DNA of 58,794 nucleotides, from assembly GCA_014728115.1 (NCBI GenBank), contig WJME01000258.1:1-58794 (forward strand), given 5' to 3'. Positions 24,747-33,206 of this stretch are shown in pieces. The stretch's first letter is position 1. Every line of letters begins with the position of its first letter. The notes beneath the pieces are model-generated. The model did not search any database, was not told where the DNA came from, and was given only the letters and a program-made list of their open reading frames with translations. The stretch is from Candidatus Zhuqueibacterota bacterium (GTDB lineage: Bacteria; Zhuqueibacterota; Zhuqueibacteria; Residuimicrobiales; Oceaniaggregativiventaceae). A program made the position numbers and the translations under genes.

Positions 24747-27611
24747 TTACATGACGCTGATCTCCAGTCCATGGGGATCGATGTCGAAATCAAAGAATCG
24801 GGCACGGTCGTTTATGGGACGGGTTTCGAGAATTGAACGGATTTTATATACAGACTCGACATCCTTGGCAACGATAAATAAAAAGCCACCACCCCCTGCT
24901 CCCAAGAGTTTTGCCCCCAGGATATGATCCTTTATATTCGTGAAAAGTTGTTCTATCTCAGGGGTGGTTGAGCCCGCATCGAGCAGTTTATTATAGTGCC
25001 AGGCCCGGTCGATTTTCTCACCAAAAGCATCGATCCGTCTGCGGTCGAGATCATCTTTCATGTCAAAAGCCAGAGTTTTCAAATTTTCAATCGCCATTAT
25101 GGCCTCTTTATCCCTGTCAAGATAACGCCCGACGATTTTTTGCAAAATGTTTTTTGCCATTCGCCTGATCCCCGTATAATACAACAAGAACCGCTCTCCT
25201 TGCGGACCCTCGGTAAAGAGTTGAGTCCACGATAAGGTCGGGCTCTGATCAAATCCTTTCTGTGTGACTATGAGCTTAACCCCGCCTGCTACTCCTCCGA
25301 TCTGATCCTGCCACCCTCCGCCCGTGGTGAGCAGCTGTTCCATATAGCTCGTCCGGCTAAAAAGATCTTGTGCCAATAGATGTTGCCCAAAGACTCTGGC
25401 GAGACAAGCAATGACCGCAGAACCGAGGATGCTGGAAGTGCCTAAACCAGACCCCGCAGGAAGTGCACTAAACAGAGTGAGTTCCAGGCCACCCCCCCAA
25501 TTTTTCAAAATATTTTTTAAATCTGAATCATCCTTTTCAGGGAAAATCCCGGCAGCAATAAAAGCGGCCTTTGCCAGAGACTCCCACTGGCCAGGTTGGG
25601 CATAATCCATCAATTCGTGCATATTTTGTAAAATAACAGACTGGCCCAAATCTATAGAATTTATGCGTATTATGGGATCCTGACATCGTTTAGCAATGGC
25701 TTGAATGGGATATTGCCCGTTGAGTTTAACAGAAGCATTCAGAACGACCCCTCCATGGTCCATGCAGTATGGAGGGGTATCAGACCAACCGCCCGCAAAA
25801 TCCAGTCGTGCAGGCACAGTGACCCACACCACCTGGTCGGTTCGTATCTGATAGCCGTCTGTAGCGATCTGCTTTTCCGGTTGCTTGATTCCGTATGCCA
25901 CGGCTTTACGAATTATTTGAAAACTTTTATCGGTGTTGTTTGTCACAGCCGAATGTAAATAATAGAGGCGGGCCTGGAAGGCCAGGTTTTTCTCTTGTTT
26001 GGCCAAATTCAACAAGTCAATACCGAGATGGTGACGGTCAGTTTCATCAGAACACCAGCCGAGGAGTTCTTGATGGGTCCATTCCCGTTTCGAGAGTTCA
26101 TACCCCACCCGACTGAGCCTGATTTTTTTTAACACTCGGTCCATGTGGAGCATAATTTGATCATGATCCGTTTGTTTCAATATCTCACTCATACTGATGC
26201 GAGGAGACTGCTTCCAGGATTCAAGATCCCGATTATCGCGCAACAACCCCATCTTTAGAACCGCTTGCCAGGGATCATTATCCACCACAAACCATTTTGC
26301 ATGCCATGGATCAAATTGAAAAATATCGTCGTCCCATAAATCGCTTGCTTTGATATGGCGGTCTCGACAAAATTCATCCATATCGCAGTTTAAAAACAGA
26401 GAGCCTTTTTTCAGGTGATCATCGATGCCGTACATCATGGCAACCCATTTGCCATTTTCCAAAGGCAAAAGCGACAGGCACTCCCCTTTCCCCAATACAA
26501 GACCTTCTTTCATCCCGATCAACCCGGTTACTATATTTTCTCCTTTCAAGGTAACAGGTGCATCGATTTCACATCGTTCAACAAGTACCGGGGACGAGCA
26601 TTGCGCGTCCGGGCAATTTATGAAAGAATTATAGATCACGGCTGAACGCAGATTGGGAAAATGTGCTGCATTTGACCGCGTGAAAGAATTGAAATTGTAG
26701 ACGGTCCCGGCATGCGTTACGGTGTAAAAGTTTTCTAAAAATTCTCGGGTCTTGCCTACATGAAAAAAACCACAAAAAGGCAACAACGAGACATAAAATC
26801 CAATCTTTTGTAACTTTTCGGAATCGGGCAATCGGGTCTTTGCCATTATGGCAAAAAGAAACTCGTGGTACAGATTAATCTCTAATTGGGCGTCATGAAT
26901 TTTTGTCAGCAGGTCTTTGCATTCAAGCAAAATTTGTACAGTTGCCAGCGGAAGATTAATGATTCCGGTGTCGATCCACGTTCTATTTCCCCTGTCAATG
27001 GCACCGGCCTCTGCCAACGTATTCATTGTAGGTTTTTGTAAAAAATCCTTAACAGGAACGGGCATTTGATCTTGTTGAGCGGAATCCACCACATAAACCC
27101 CATACCCGCTTGCGGCTTTGGCATCTTCTGCATAGCCCACTCCTGTAATATCGGTTTCGTGAAACTGTATGCTTTTGGCATCAAAGTTCAAAAGTACATC
27201 CCCCGAAGTAACCAAAACTTGTCCGGAGCGCATCACAGCAAGTTCGCTATAATTATCAAGCATAATGTCAAAAAGGCTGATAAAGTGTTCCGTGGGCAAA
27301 GGCGCAAAGATTTTACCGGTTGCCGAAAAAGCGGGTATGCGTTTGCTATCCCCACCGGAATGAATGATCAGAATTCTTTTTTGAGTAAATGCCTGGAGAG
27401 GATTTGTATGGTTTTTGGAGAGTTGATCGAGGACATAAAGCGTACTTGCGCCGGATCCAATCCTTTTTCCTTGTGGATCTGAAATGACTTTAAATTCGGT
27501 CATTTCGGGCAACAGTTTCATCTTTTTTCGCCAGGAAAGCTGAGCCAAATAGCCCTTTGCCTGCTTTTCGTTTGCAGCCGTTAGTACAACAAGATCGAAA
27601 GGAGATTTCAT
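24747..27611 (-). CDS. fkp: Bifunctional L-fucokinase / L-fucose-1-phosphate guanylyltransferase
   Basis: The 954-aa length and two-part layout match Bacteroides Fkp. Residues ~1-420 are the pyrophosphorylase, with RIGSGAST (50-57) and HSGGDSKRIPAFSATGK (84-100). A linker with left-handed helix-like strands follows. Residues ~590-950 are a GHMP kinase, with VPARLDFAGGWSDTPP near 603, the ATP loop LPAGSGLGTSS near 724 and GAGGGG near 905. The enzyme turns free L-fucose into GDP-fucose through fucose-1-phosphate, allowing external fucose to be placed on surface glycans. No fucosyltransferase or fucose transporter is next to it, and it appears to be a single-gene unit on the minus strand. Confidence 0.93.
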   Translation of the reverse strand: MKSPFDLVVLTAANEKQAKGYLAQLSWRKKMKLLPEMTEFKVISDPQGKRIGSGASTLYVLDQLSKNHTNPLQAFTQKRILIIHSGGDSKRIPAFSATGKIFAPLPTEHFISLFDIMLDNYSELAVMRSGQVLVTSGDVLLNFDAKSIQFHETDITGVGYAEDAKAASGYGVYVVDSAQQDQMPVPVKDFLQKPTMNTLAEAGAIDRGNRTWIDTGIINLPLATVQILLECKDLLTKIHDAQLEINLYHEFLFAIMAKTRLPDSEKLQKIGFYVSLLPFCGFFHVGKTREFLENFYTVTHAGTVYNFNSFTRSNAAHFPNLRSAVIYNSFINCPDAQCSSPVLVERCEIDAPVTLKGENIVTGLIGMKEGLVLGKGECLSLLPLENGKWVAMMYGIDDHLKKGSLFLNCDMDEFCRDRHIKASDLWDDDIFQFDPWHAKWFVVDNDPWQAVLKMGLLRDNRDLESWKQSPRISMSEILKQTDHDQIMLHMDRVLKKIRLSRVGYELSKREWTHQELLGWCSDETDRHHLGIDLLNLAKQEKNLAFQARLYYLHSAVTNNTDKSFQIIRKAVAYGIKQPEKQIATDGYQIRTDQVVWVTVPARLDFAGGWSDTPPYCMDHGGVVLNASVKLNGQYPIQAIAKRCQDPIIRINSIDLGQSVILQNMHELMDYAQPGQWESLAKAAFIAAGIFPEKDDSDLKNILKNWGGGLELTLFSALPAGSGLGTSSILGSAVIACLARVFGQHLLAQDLFSRTSYMEQLLTTGGGWQDQIGGVAGGVKLIVTQKGFDQSPTLSWTQLFTEGPQGERFLLYYTGIRRMAKNILQKIVGRYLDRDKEAIMAIENLKTLAFDMKDDLDRRRIDAFGEKIDRAWHYNKLLDAGSTTPEIEQLFTNIKDHILGAKLLGAGGGGFLFIVAKDVESVYKIRSILETRPINDRARFFDFDIDPHGLEISVM

Positions 27612-27876
27612 CTCAAGATCCTCAAGTGGTTTTATTTCCCCGAGAGTTTAAAAAATAAACGCCCTCTTAAAAATCACTGCACTCTGAAATGACAAGAGGG
27701 TCATTTTAGGCATTAGTTATTCAGTGCCATGGTGAACTTTTTTACCGGCATGGATTATCCGTAAAAGGCATCCAAGGACACACGACCAAGCTCCAAGAGA
27801 TCGATATGATTGCTTTTAAAAAATATCTCTTTGTGTATGTGAGTCTCTTTTTCCTCAAATTCATGAAAAAGACAGA
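27612..27876. other. Intergenic region before the fucokinase gene, with a weak terminator-like hairpin
   Basis: A 7-bp stem ccctctt (27662-27668) / aagaggg (27694-27700), followed on the minus strand by cgtttattttttaa, may end the aminotransferase operon. No gene or clear promoter is seen in the remainder. Confidence 0.35.
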
Positions 27877-29067
27877 CTAGGAAAGATTTTTGATCGCATC
27901 GGCGACTATTCTTATACCGGTTGCGATTTTTTCTTTCGGTGTATGGGAAAAAGCGAGACGCAGGCAATTATTGCGTCTGTTTTCAGGGTCAAAAGCCTTA
28001 CCAATCACAAAAACCGCTCCTGCTTGCAAGCTTTTTGTCAAAATCTCGGTGGCATCCATATGATCTTGCAAGGTGACCCAAATATAAAAGCCACCACGAG
28101 GAATGGTCCAGGTGCACGTATCAGGCATGTATTTTGTCATGGCATCGAGCATGATTTGGCAGCGCTCTTTATATTCGGCACGCAAAAATTCCAGATAACC
28201 AGGCATGGCGCCGCTTTGCATAAAATGATGAGCGAGAACTTGGGAATAGGTTGACGAGCAGGCATCCATAGACTGTTTGGCGAGCTCACATTTTTCAATG
28301 ATCTCCGATGGCGCCAGCAACCATCCCAGCCGTAAACCGGGGCCGATGATCTTAGAAAAAGAACCCGCATAACAGATCGGGAATTGTTCCCCGGCCAGAG
28401 CCTTGATCGGTACCGTAAGCTCTTTGTCCGTTTCATCAAAATAGAGTTCACCATAAGGATCATCTTCCAACAATACCATTTTGTGCTGACAGAGAATTTC
28501 GATCACAGTTTGTTTTCGTTCACGACTATAAATGATCCCCGCAGGATTATGAAAAAAAGGGGTCAAATAAACCAGTTTGGCAATGGGTTGCATGGAAAGC
28601 GCCTGTTCAAAGGCAACCGGATCCGGCCCCTCATTATCGATAGGAATGGTGGTCATGTCGGCTTGATAAGAATTAAATGTGGCTGCGGCGCCAATAAAAC
28701 ACGGAAATTCGCTGATGACGCGGTCGCCGGGATCGACAAAAACGCGCGTCACCAAATTAATCGATTGCTGCGCGCCGGTCGTTATGATCAAATCATTTCC
28801 TTCGAGGGGTAAACCTTTTTCTGACAAATAATTCTTTAGAGACTGTATCAATGGCGGATAACCGGCAGTGGGACAGTATTGAAAGCCAGCTTGCTTGACC
28901 TGCAGAGGGATTTCTGAATATATCTTTTCCATCAGCTCGACTGGGAACAAATCCGGATTCGGCATTCCTCCGGAAAAGGAAATGACATCCGGATTCGCGG
29001 CCATCTTCATGAGCTTGCGAATCTCACTCGACCTCATTTTAGTAACCATATCGGAAAATTTATACAT
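27877..29067 (-). CDS. PLP-dependent aminotransferase, LysN/aromatic aminotransferase-like
   Basis: A 396-aa fold-type I aminotransferase with a strong AGGAGG site before its ATG. Visible landmarks are SFSGGMPNPDLFP near 30, TTGAQQSINLV near 95, the NPAG motif (HNPAGIIYS) near 172, the DDPYGEL segment, and the PLP lysine in GSFSKIIGPGLRLGW near 237. This subgroup holds 2-aminoadipate, aromatic and branched-chain transaminases. Lying in an operon with indolepyruvate:ferredoxin oxidoreductase and a phenylacetate-CoA ligase-like gene, it probably makes aryl- or branched 2-oxo acids from amino acids with 2-oxoglutarate. The gap to the ligase gene is 129 bases, so a separate promoter is possible. 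Confidence 0.9.
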   Translation of the reverse strand: MYKFSDMVTKMRSSEIRKLMKMAANPDVISFSGGMPNPDLFPVELMEKIYSEIPLQVKQAGFQYCPTAGYPPLIQSLKNYLSEKGLPLEGNDLIITTGAQQSINLVTRVFVDPGDRVISEFPCFIGAAATFNSYQADMTTIPIDNEGPDPVAFEQALSMQPIAKLVYLTPFFHNPAGIIYSRERKQTVIEILCQHKMVLLEDDPYGELYFDETDKELTVPIKALAGEQFPICYAGSFSKIIGPGLRLGWLLAPSEIIEKCELAKQSMDACSSTYSQVLAHHFMQSGAMPGYLEFLRAEYKERCQIMLDAMTKYMPDTCTWTIPRGGFYIWVTLQDHMDATEILTKSLQAGAVFVIGKAFDPENRRNNCLRLAFSHTPKEKIATGIRIVADAIKNLS

Positions 29068-29196
29068 ACATCCCTCCTGTCACAAAAACTATATCAATCC
29101 TTGATTGTGAGACTAGATGCCTTTTCTATCCAATGTGAATCGGGTCAACGGGTAAATCTCTCATAACGAATAAAATATCTGAAATAACAATAAAGA

Positions 29197-30519
29197 TCAA
29201 GAGAGGGCTCCCCTGTTATCGATAACGCGTTTCGCTTTACCTGTAAATCGCTCCAGAGTTTGGGGTTGCACCAGGTTGACCTGCATTTGGATCCCGGTGA
29301 TGGATTGGATTTCACGGACGATATGATCACGCAGGGCCTGTAAATCACTCATTCTATCGGAAAAGACAGCAGGGCTCATTTCTACATTGACGGTGACTGT
29401 ATCGAGAGAACCGGGACGATCGACAACGATCTGGTAATGAGGAGCCGTTCCTTCTATCTTGAGTAAGGCTTGTTCGATTTGAGACGGAAAGACATTGACA
29501 CCTCTGATGATCAACATATCATCGGTACGGCCGGTAATTCGACTCATTCGTACCGAGGTACGGCCACAGGGGCAAGGTTCAGGATTCAGAGAAGCGATAT
29601 CCCGGGTGCGATATCGCAGCAATGGAAATGCCTCTTTGGTGAGAGCAGTAAACACCAACTCGCCTTGTTCCCCCGGAGGGACCGGTTCAAGGGTATCCGG
29701 ATCGATGCATTCTACAATAAAATGGTCTTCCTGAATGTGCATGCCATTGCGATATACACATTCGCCGCTGACTCCGGGACCAATGACTTCACTGAGCCCA
29801 TAGTTATTAAAGGCGAGGATGTCCAGTTCTTTTTCGATATGAGTACGGATATCTTCAGACCAGGGTTCGGCTCCAAGGTGAGCATATTTGAGAGCCAGTG
29901 ATGTTCGGTCAAGCTGCTCTTGTTGAATGACCTCTGCTAATCTCAACGCATAACTGGGAGTGCAAACCAAAACATCGGTCTGCAAATCCTGCATGAGCAA
30001 GAGTTGCCGGCCAGAGTTACCACTGGCAGCCGGAATGATGGCTGCCCCGACTTTTTCGATTCCATAATGAAGGCCGAATCCTCCGGTAAACAAGCCATAA
30101 CCAAAGGCAATTTGCACTGTGTGTTCAGGCAAGAGTCCTCCTGCAACGAGGAACCGTGCACACAAATGAGCCCATAAATCGAGATCATTGCGGGTATAGG
30201 CGACGAACGTCGGACGACCGGTGGTGCCAGAGGAACCATGATAGCGAAGAATTTTATTGCGGGGAACCGCCAAAAAGCCGAGCGGATAATGGTCTCGTAA
30301 ATCAGCTTTGGTGGTAAAAGGGATTTTTTGAATATCCTCCAGAGTGCGAATATCGTCAGGGGTCACACCTTTTTCAGCAAAGGCCTGATGATAAAACGGC
30401 ACATGTGAAACTCTGTCCATGACCTGTCTAAGCCGATAAAGTTGTAGGTTTTCAAGCTCAGGACGATCCATCAGTTCATTTTTATCCCAGACCCTGTTTT
30501 TTGCAACCGGTTCATCCAT
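29197..30519 (-). CDS. Phenylacetate-CoA ligase family enzyme (PaaK-like)
   Basis: The 440-aa protein is a short-type AMP-forming ligase. It has the P-loop-like YHGSSGTTGRPTFVAYT near 93, the LGAEPWSEDIR motif, the YGLSEVIGPG motif near 240, YRTRDI (A8-like) near 300, and C-terminal domain segments ITGRTDDMLIIRGVNVFPSQIE and GKAKRV. Members activate phenylacetate or related aryl acids to CoA thioesters. Next to Ior genes, homologues may run towards acid plus ATP from the aryl-acetyl-CoA produced by the oxidoreductase, or activate imported aryl acids; direction cannot be read here. The start overlaps the ACT gene by eight bases, so translation is coupled. Confidence 0.9.
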   Translation of the reverse strand: MDEPVAKNRVWDKNELMDRPELENLQLYRLRQVMDRVSHVPFYHQAFAEKGVTPDDIRTLEDIQKIPFTTKADLRDHYPLGFLAVPRNKILRYHGSSGTTGRPTFVAYTRNDLDLWAHLCARFLVAGGLLPEHTVQIAFGYGLFTGGFGLHYGIEKVGAAIIPAASGNSGRQLLLMQDLQTDVLVCTPSYALRLAEVIQQEQLDRTSLALKYAHLGAEPWSEDIRTHIEKELDILAFNNYGLSEVIGPGVSGECVYRNGMHIQEDHFIVECIDPDTLEPVPPGEQGELVFTALTKEAFPLLRYRTRDIASLNPEPCPCGRTSVRMSRITGRTDDMLIIRGVNVFPSQIEQALLKIEGTAPHYQIVVDRPGSLDTVTVNVEMSPAVFSDRMSDLQALRDHIVREIQSITGIQMQVNLVQPQTLERFTGKAKRVIDNRGALS

Positions 30520-30979
30520 TGTTCATCTTTTCCCGCATTTCAAATATCTTTTCGGCTTGTAAAACAGTGAACGCTTTTCTTTTCAAAATCTCGATCGCTT
30601 TTTCAGGCTCACTGAATCGGAAAATCAACACAGCACGATCTATGTATCTTCGCAAAGCAAAGGGATAGAGATAATCGATATTGATTTGCTCTTTTTCCAA
30701 TGTTTCCAATACTTGAAATATGCCCCCGGGTTTATCATCAATCTCTATCGCGACGACAGATTTTAAATTCACAATATAGCCGGCCTGCTGCAATAAATTT
30801 TTGGCTTTTTCAAAATCATGTATGATCAGCCGAAGGATACCGAATTGCTGGGTGTCGGCCAGTGACATGTTTAAAATATTCAAATTGGCATCTTTCAGGA
30901 CCTTACAAATCGCGCCCAGATTGCCGGGTTTGTTTTCCAGGAAAATGGATAATTGCTGAATCTTCAAGGGACACCTCAT
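30512..30979 (-). CDS. Tandem ACT-domain regulatory protein
   Basis: Two ACT domains fill the 155-aa protein: residues ~7-70 (LSIFLENKPGNLGAICKVLKDANLNILNMSLAD) and ~75-145 (VVAIEIDDKPGGIFQVLETLEKEQINIDYLYPF). ACT pairs bind amino acids and usually regulate enzymes or transcription. Proteins of this kind are commonly encoded beside phenylacetate-CoA ligase and Ior genes in anaerobes and archaea, and probably sense an aromatic or branched amino acid. A TTG four codons after the ATG has a better-placed GAGGTG site and may be the true start. It lies 26 bases after iorB and overlaps the ligase gene. Confidence 0.85.
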   Translation of the reverse strand: MRCPLKIQQLSIFLENKPGNLGAICKVLKDANLNILNMSLADTQQFGILRLIIHDFEKAKNLLQQAGYIVNLKSVVAIEIDDKPGGIFQVLETLEKEQINIDYLYPFALRRYIDRAVLIFRFSEPEKAIEILKRKAFTVLQAEKIFEMREKMNNG

Positions 30980-31005
30980 CCAAACGAAAATGACTTGTAG
31001 ACCGG

Positions 31006-31482
31006 CTATAAATGAGTATTTTTGCCGATACTAAACGCTCTAAAATTCATATCGTGAAGATTTTCAGGCAAGGAATTGCGTATTGCTTGATGCCATTCGG
31101 CATCCAGAATTGGAAGGTAATTACTCAACAGGCCTAACATGGCCACATTAAGGGTTTTGGCATTGGGCAATGATTTTGCATCGATAACACTGCAATTCAA
31201 AACAAGTCCCTCTGGTTTGAGTCGGGGGCTGGCAGTTTCCGTTTGGCTCGGCTCCAACACCACTAAAATATCTGCCCCTTGCGGGGGCACCATAGGACTC
31301 ATAACGATCTGACCCAGCCGCACGTCGCTCGTGACAGAGCCCCCTCTCTGGCTCATCCCATGTACTTCAGCTTTTTTTACATCGAACCCCGAGAGAAAAG
31401 CTGCTTCGGCTAAAATATCGGAAGCTTTGATAACGCCTTGACCGCCCAGACCGGCAAAAACAATATTATACACTTGATCCAT
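31006..31482 (-). CDS. iorB: Indolepyruvate:ferredoxin oxidoreductase, beta (gamma-domain) subunit
   Basis: The 158-aa protein has the IorB/2-oxoacid oxidoreductase gamma-domain signature FAGLGGQGVIKASDILAEAA (10-29) and the EVHGMSQRGGSV segment (39-50). It is somewhat shorter than the usual ~190 residues, missing part of the C-terminal region. With IorA it forms the oxidoreductase that converts aryl pyruvates plus CoA into aryl-acetyl-CoA and CO2 with reduced ferredoxin. It starts 14 bases after iorA and 26 bases before the ACT gene. Confidence 0.9.
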   Translation of the reverse strand: MDQVYNIVFAGLGGQGVIKASDILAEAAFLSGFDVKKAEVHGMSQRGGSVTSDVRLGQIVMSPMVPPQGADILVVLEPSQTETASPRLKPEGLVLNCSVIDAKSLPNAKTLNVAMLGLLSNYLPILDAEWHQAIRNSLPENLHDMNFRAFSIGKNTHL

Positions 31483-31496
31483 CTTTGATATCCGTC

Positions 31497-33116
31497 CTAG
31501 TTACCTTTAGTTTCGTCGTTGGGACACTGAACCTGAGCTTCATACACCTTGATCTTTTTCGCTGCCAGCAGACAAGGACGGCGTGCGATGATCACGCATA
31601 ATTCCTCACTTTGCAGAAAAGATATGACGGTTTCCTCAAAAAGCTTTTTATCTTTATGAGGATCGAGCACAGCAACTTTGTCGATGCCAATAGCTCGGGT
31701 AACATCTTCCAAATTCAATTTATGGGTGGCTTGATGATCGAGAGTTCTTCCTGTGGCGGGATGTTCTTGTAAACCCGTCATCGCGGTGGTCGAGTTATCC
31801 AGTATCATCACCAGATGTCCGGTCTTGGGTCGATTATAAACCATTTCAACCAAACCGGTCAGGCCACTGTGAACAAAAGTGCTGTCGCCAATCACACTGA
31901 CCACTTTGCGAGCTTGTTCGTCCGGTAATACATGACGCAGTCCCAGGCCGACCCCGATACTTGCGCCCATGCACACACACGTATCGATGGCTTCAAAGGG
32001 TTGCATGACACCAAGCGTATAACAGCCAATATCCCCGGTCACAATGCACTCCTGATCGTGTAAAATTGAAAATGCCGTGCGATGCGGACAGCCAGGGCAT
32101 AGCTGGGGCGGTTTTCCCGGAGGACCACTTTTTTCTTTAGAAGGTTCACCGCTGAGCATGCTTTTTACCCGGCCTACATCCAGTTCGCCGAATCGATAAA
32201 CCTCTGACTTTTTTTCAACAGGAATGCCGGCGATCAAACAACCTTCCTCGACCACAGGATCTCCTTCTTCGACCACCATACATCGGTCAACAGAATGACA
32301 GAAATCTCGCATCTTTTCCAACGGTAACGGAAAAGTGATCTTTAGATGTAACTGACTTGCGTGGGGAGCTGCTTCTTTGGCATGTGCTGCAGAGATTCCT
32401 GAGGAAATCACACCGAGGTCTTGTCCATTTTTGCTAATCCTAACAAGGTCAGATGTTTCGGCCCAGGCCTGTATTTCTTTGAGTTTCTGTCTTAATCTCT
32501 TGTGAGCGGGTCGTGCATAAGCAGGGACCATGACACGGGAGCGAATATCCCGGTCAAAATGAATTTCATTTTTACGTTCCAGCGATCCACCGAGTTCGAC
32601 GACAGTCTTGGAATGGCAAATACGAGTACTCAATCGGTATAAAACAGGGATCTGCCATCTTTCAGAGAGTTTAACGGCATCGAACAACAAATCGAACGCT
32701 TCCTGAGAATCAGAAGGTTCAAGCATTGGGATCCCTGCAGCGATCGCATACCGCCTGCTGTCTTGTTCATTTTGGCTCGAGGCCATACCCGGGTCATCAG
32801 CCACAATGACCACAAGCGCACCCTGGACGCCGGTATAGGCTGCCGTAAACAAAGGATCAGCGGCTACATTGAGTCCCACATGCTTCATCGTCGCCATGGC
32901 CCGTCCTTTGGCATAGGCCACCCCGACAGCGACTTCAAGGGCGACTTTTTCATTGGGTGACCACCTTGCATTGCCGCCAAGATCTGAAAAATTTTCCAGG
33001 ATTTCCGTTGATGGGGTACCCGGATACCCGATACCCAAATCAATGTGCGCAGCAAGAGCTGCATGGGCCACAGCTTCATTTCCACTCAATAACCTGCGAG
33101 ATTGCGTATTTCCCAC
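31497..33116 (-). CDS. iorA: Indolepyruvate:ferredoxin oxidoreductase, alpha subunit, lacking the C-terminal ferredoxin domain
   Basis: Start is GTG (33114-33116) with AGGAG seven bases upstream. The 539-aa protein has the pyrimidine-binding N-terminal domain (GNEAVAHAALAAHIDLGIGYPGTPSTEI) and the core with SSQNEQDSR. The TPP domain follows, with LCPGCPHRTAF near 335, the TGDIGCYTLG segment, the GDSTFVHSG metal-TPP motif and LDNSTTAMTG. Usual IorA proteins continue after the ARRPC segment with two 4Fe-4S motifs. Here the chain stops about 20 residues later (VYEAQVQCPNDETKGN) and iorB begins 14 bases on, so the ferredoxin domain is absent, not frameshifted. Electrons must pass to a separate ferredoxin or to a single cluster ligated elsewhere. 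Confidence 0.9.
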   Translation of the reverse strand: MGNTQSRRLLSGNEAVAHAALAAHIDLGIGYPGTPSTEILENFSDLGGNARWSPNEKVALEVAVGVAYAKGRAMATMKHVGLNVAADPLFTAAYTGVQGALVVIVADDPGMASSQNEQDSRRYAIAAGIPMLEPSDSQEAFDLLFDAVKLSERWQIPVLYRLSTRICHSKTVVELGGSLERKNEIHFDRDIRSRVMVPAYARPAHKRLRQKLKEIQAWAETSDLVRISKNGQDLGVISSGISAAHAKEAAPHASQLHLKITFPLPLEKMRDFCHSVDRCMVVEEGDPVVEEGCLIAGIPVEKKSEVYRFGELDVGRVKSMLSGEPSKEKSGPPGKPPQLCPGCPHRTAFSILHDQECIVTGDIGCYTLGVMQPFEAIDTCVCMGASIGVGLGLRHVLPDEQARKVVSVIGDSTFVHSGLTGLVEMVYNRPKTGHLVMILDNSTTAMTGLQEHPATGRTLDHQATHKLNLEDVTRAIGIDKVAVLDPHKDKKLFEETVISFLQSEELCVIIARRPCLLAAKKIKVYEAQVQCPNDETKGN

Positions 33117-33206
33117 CCGTATACTCCTCGTGTTCGATTGCCGTAAAACAAAAGTAACTAAAAAATTATAAAAAATTCAATCATTCTTTTTCCTACATGA
33201 AAAAAA

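Noticed and set aside
27755..27967. 70-codon minus-strand frame before the fucokinase gene
   Set aside because: It overlaps the end of the aminotransferase gene in another frame and lacks a ribosome site.
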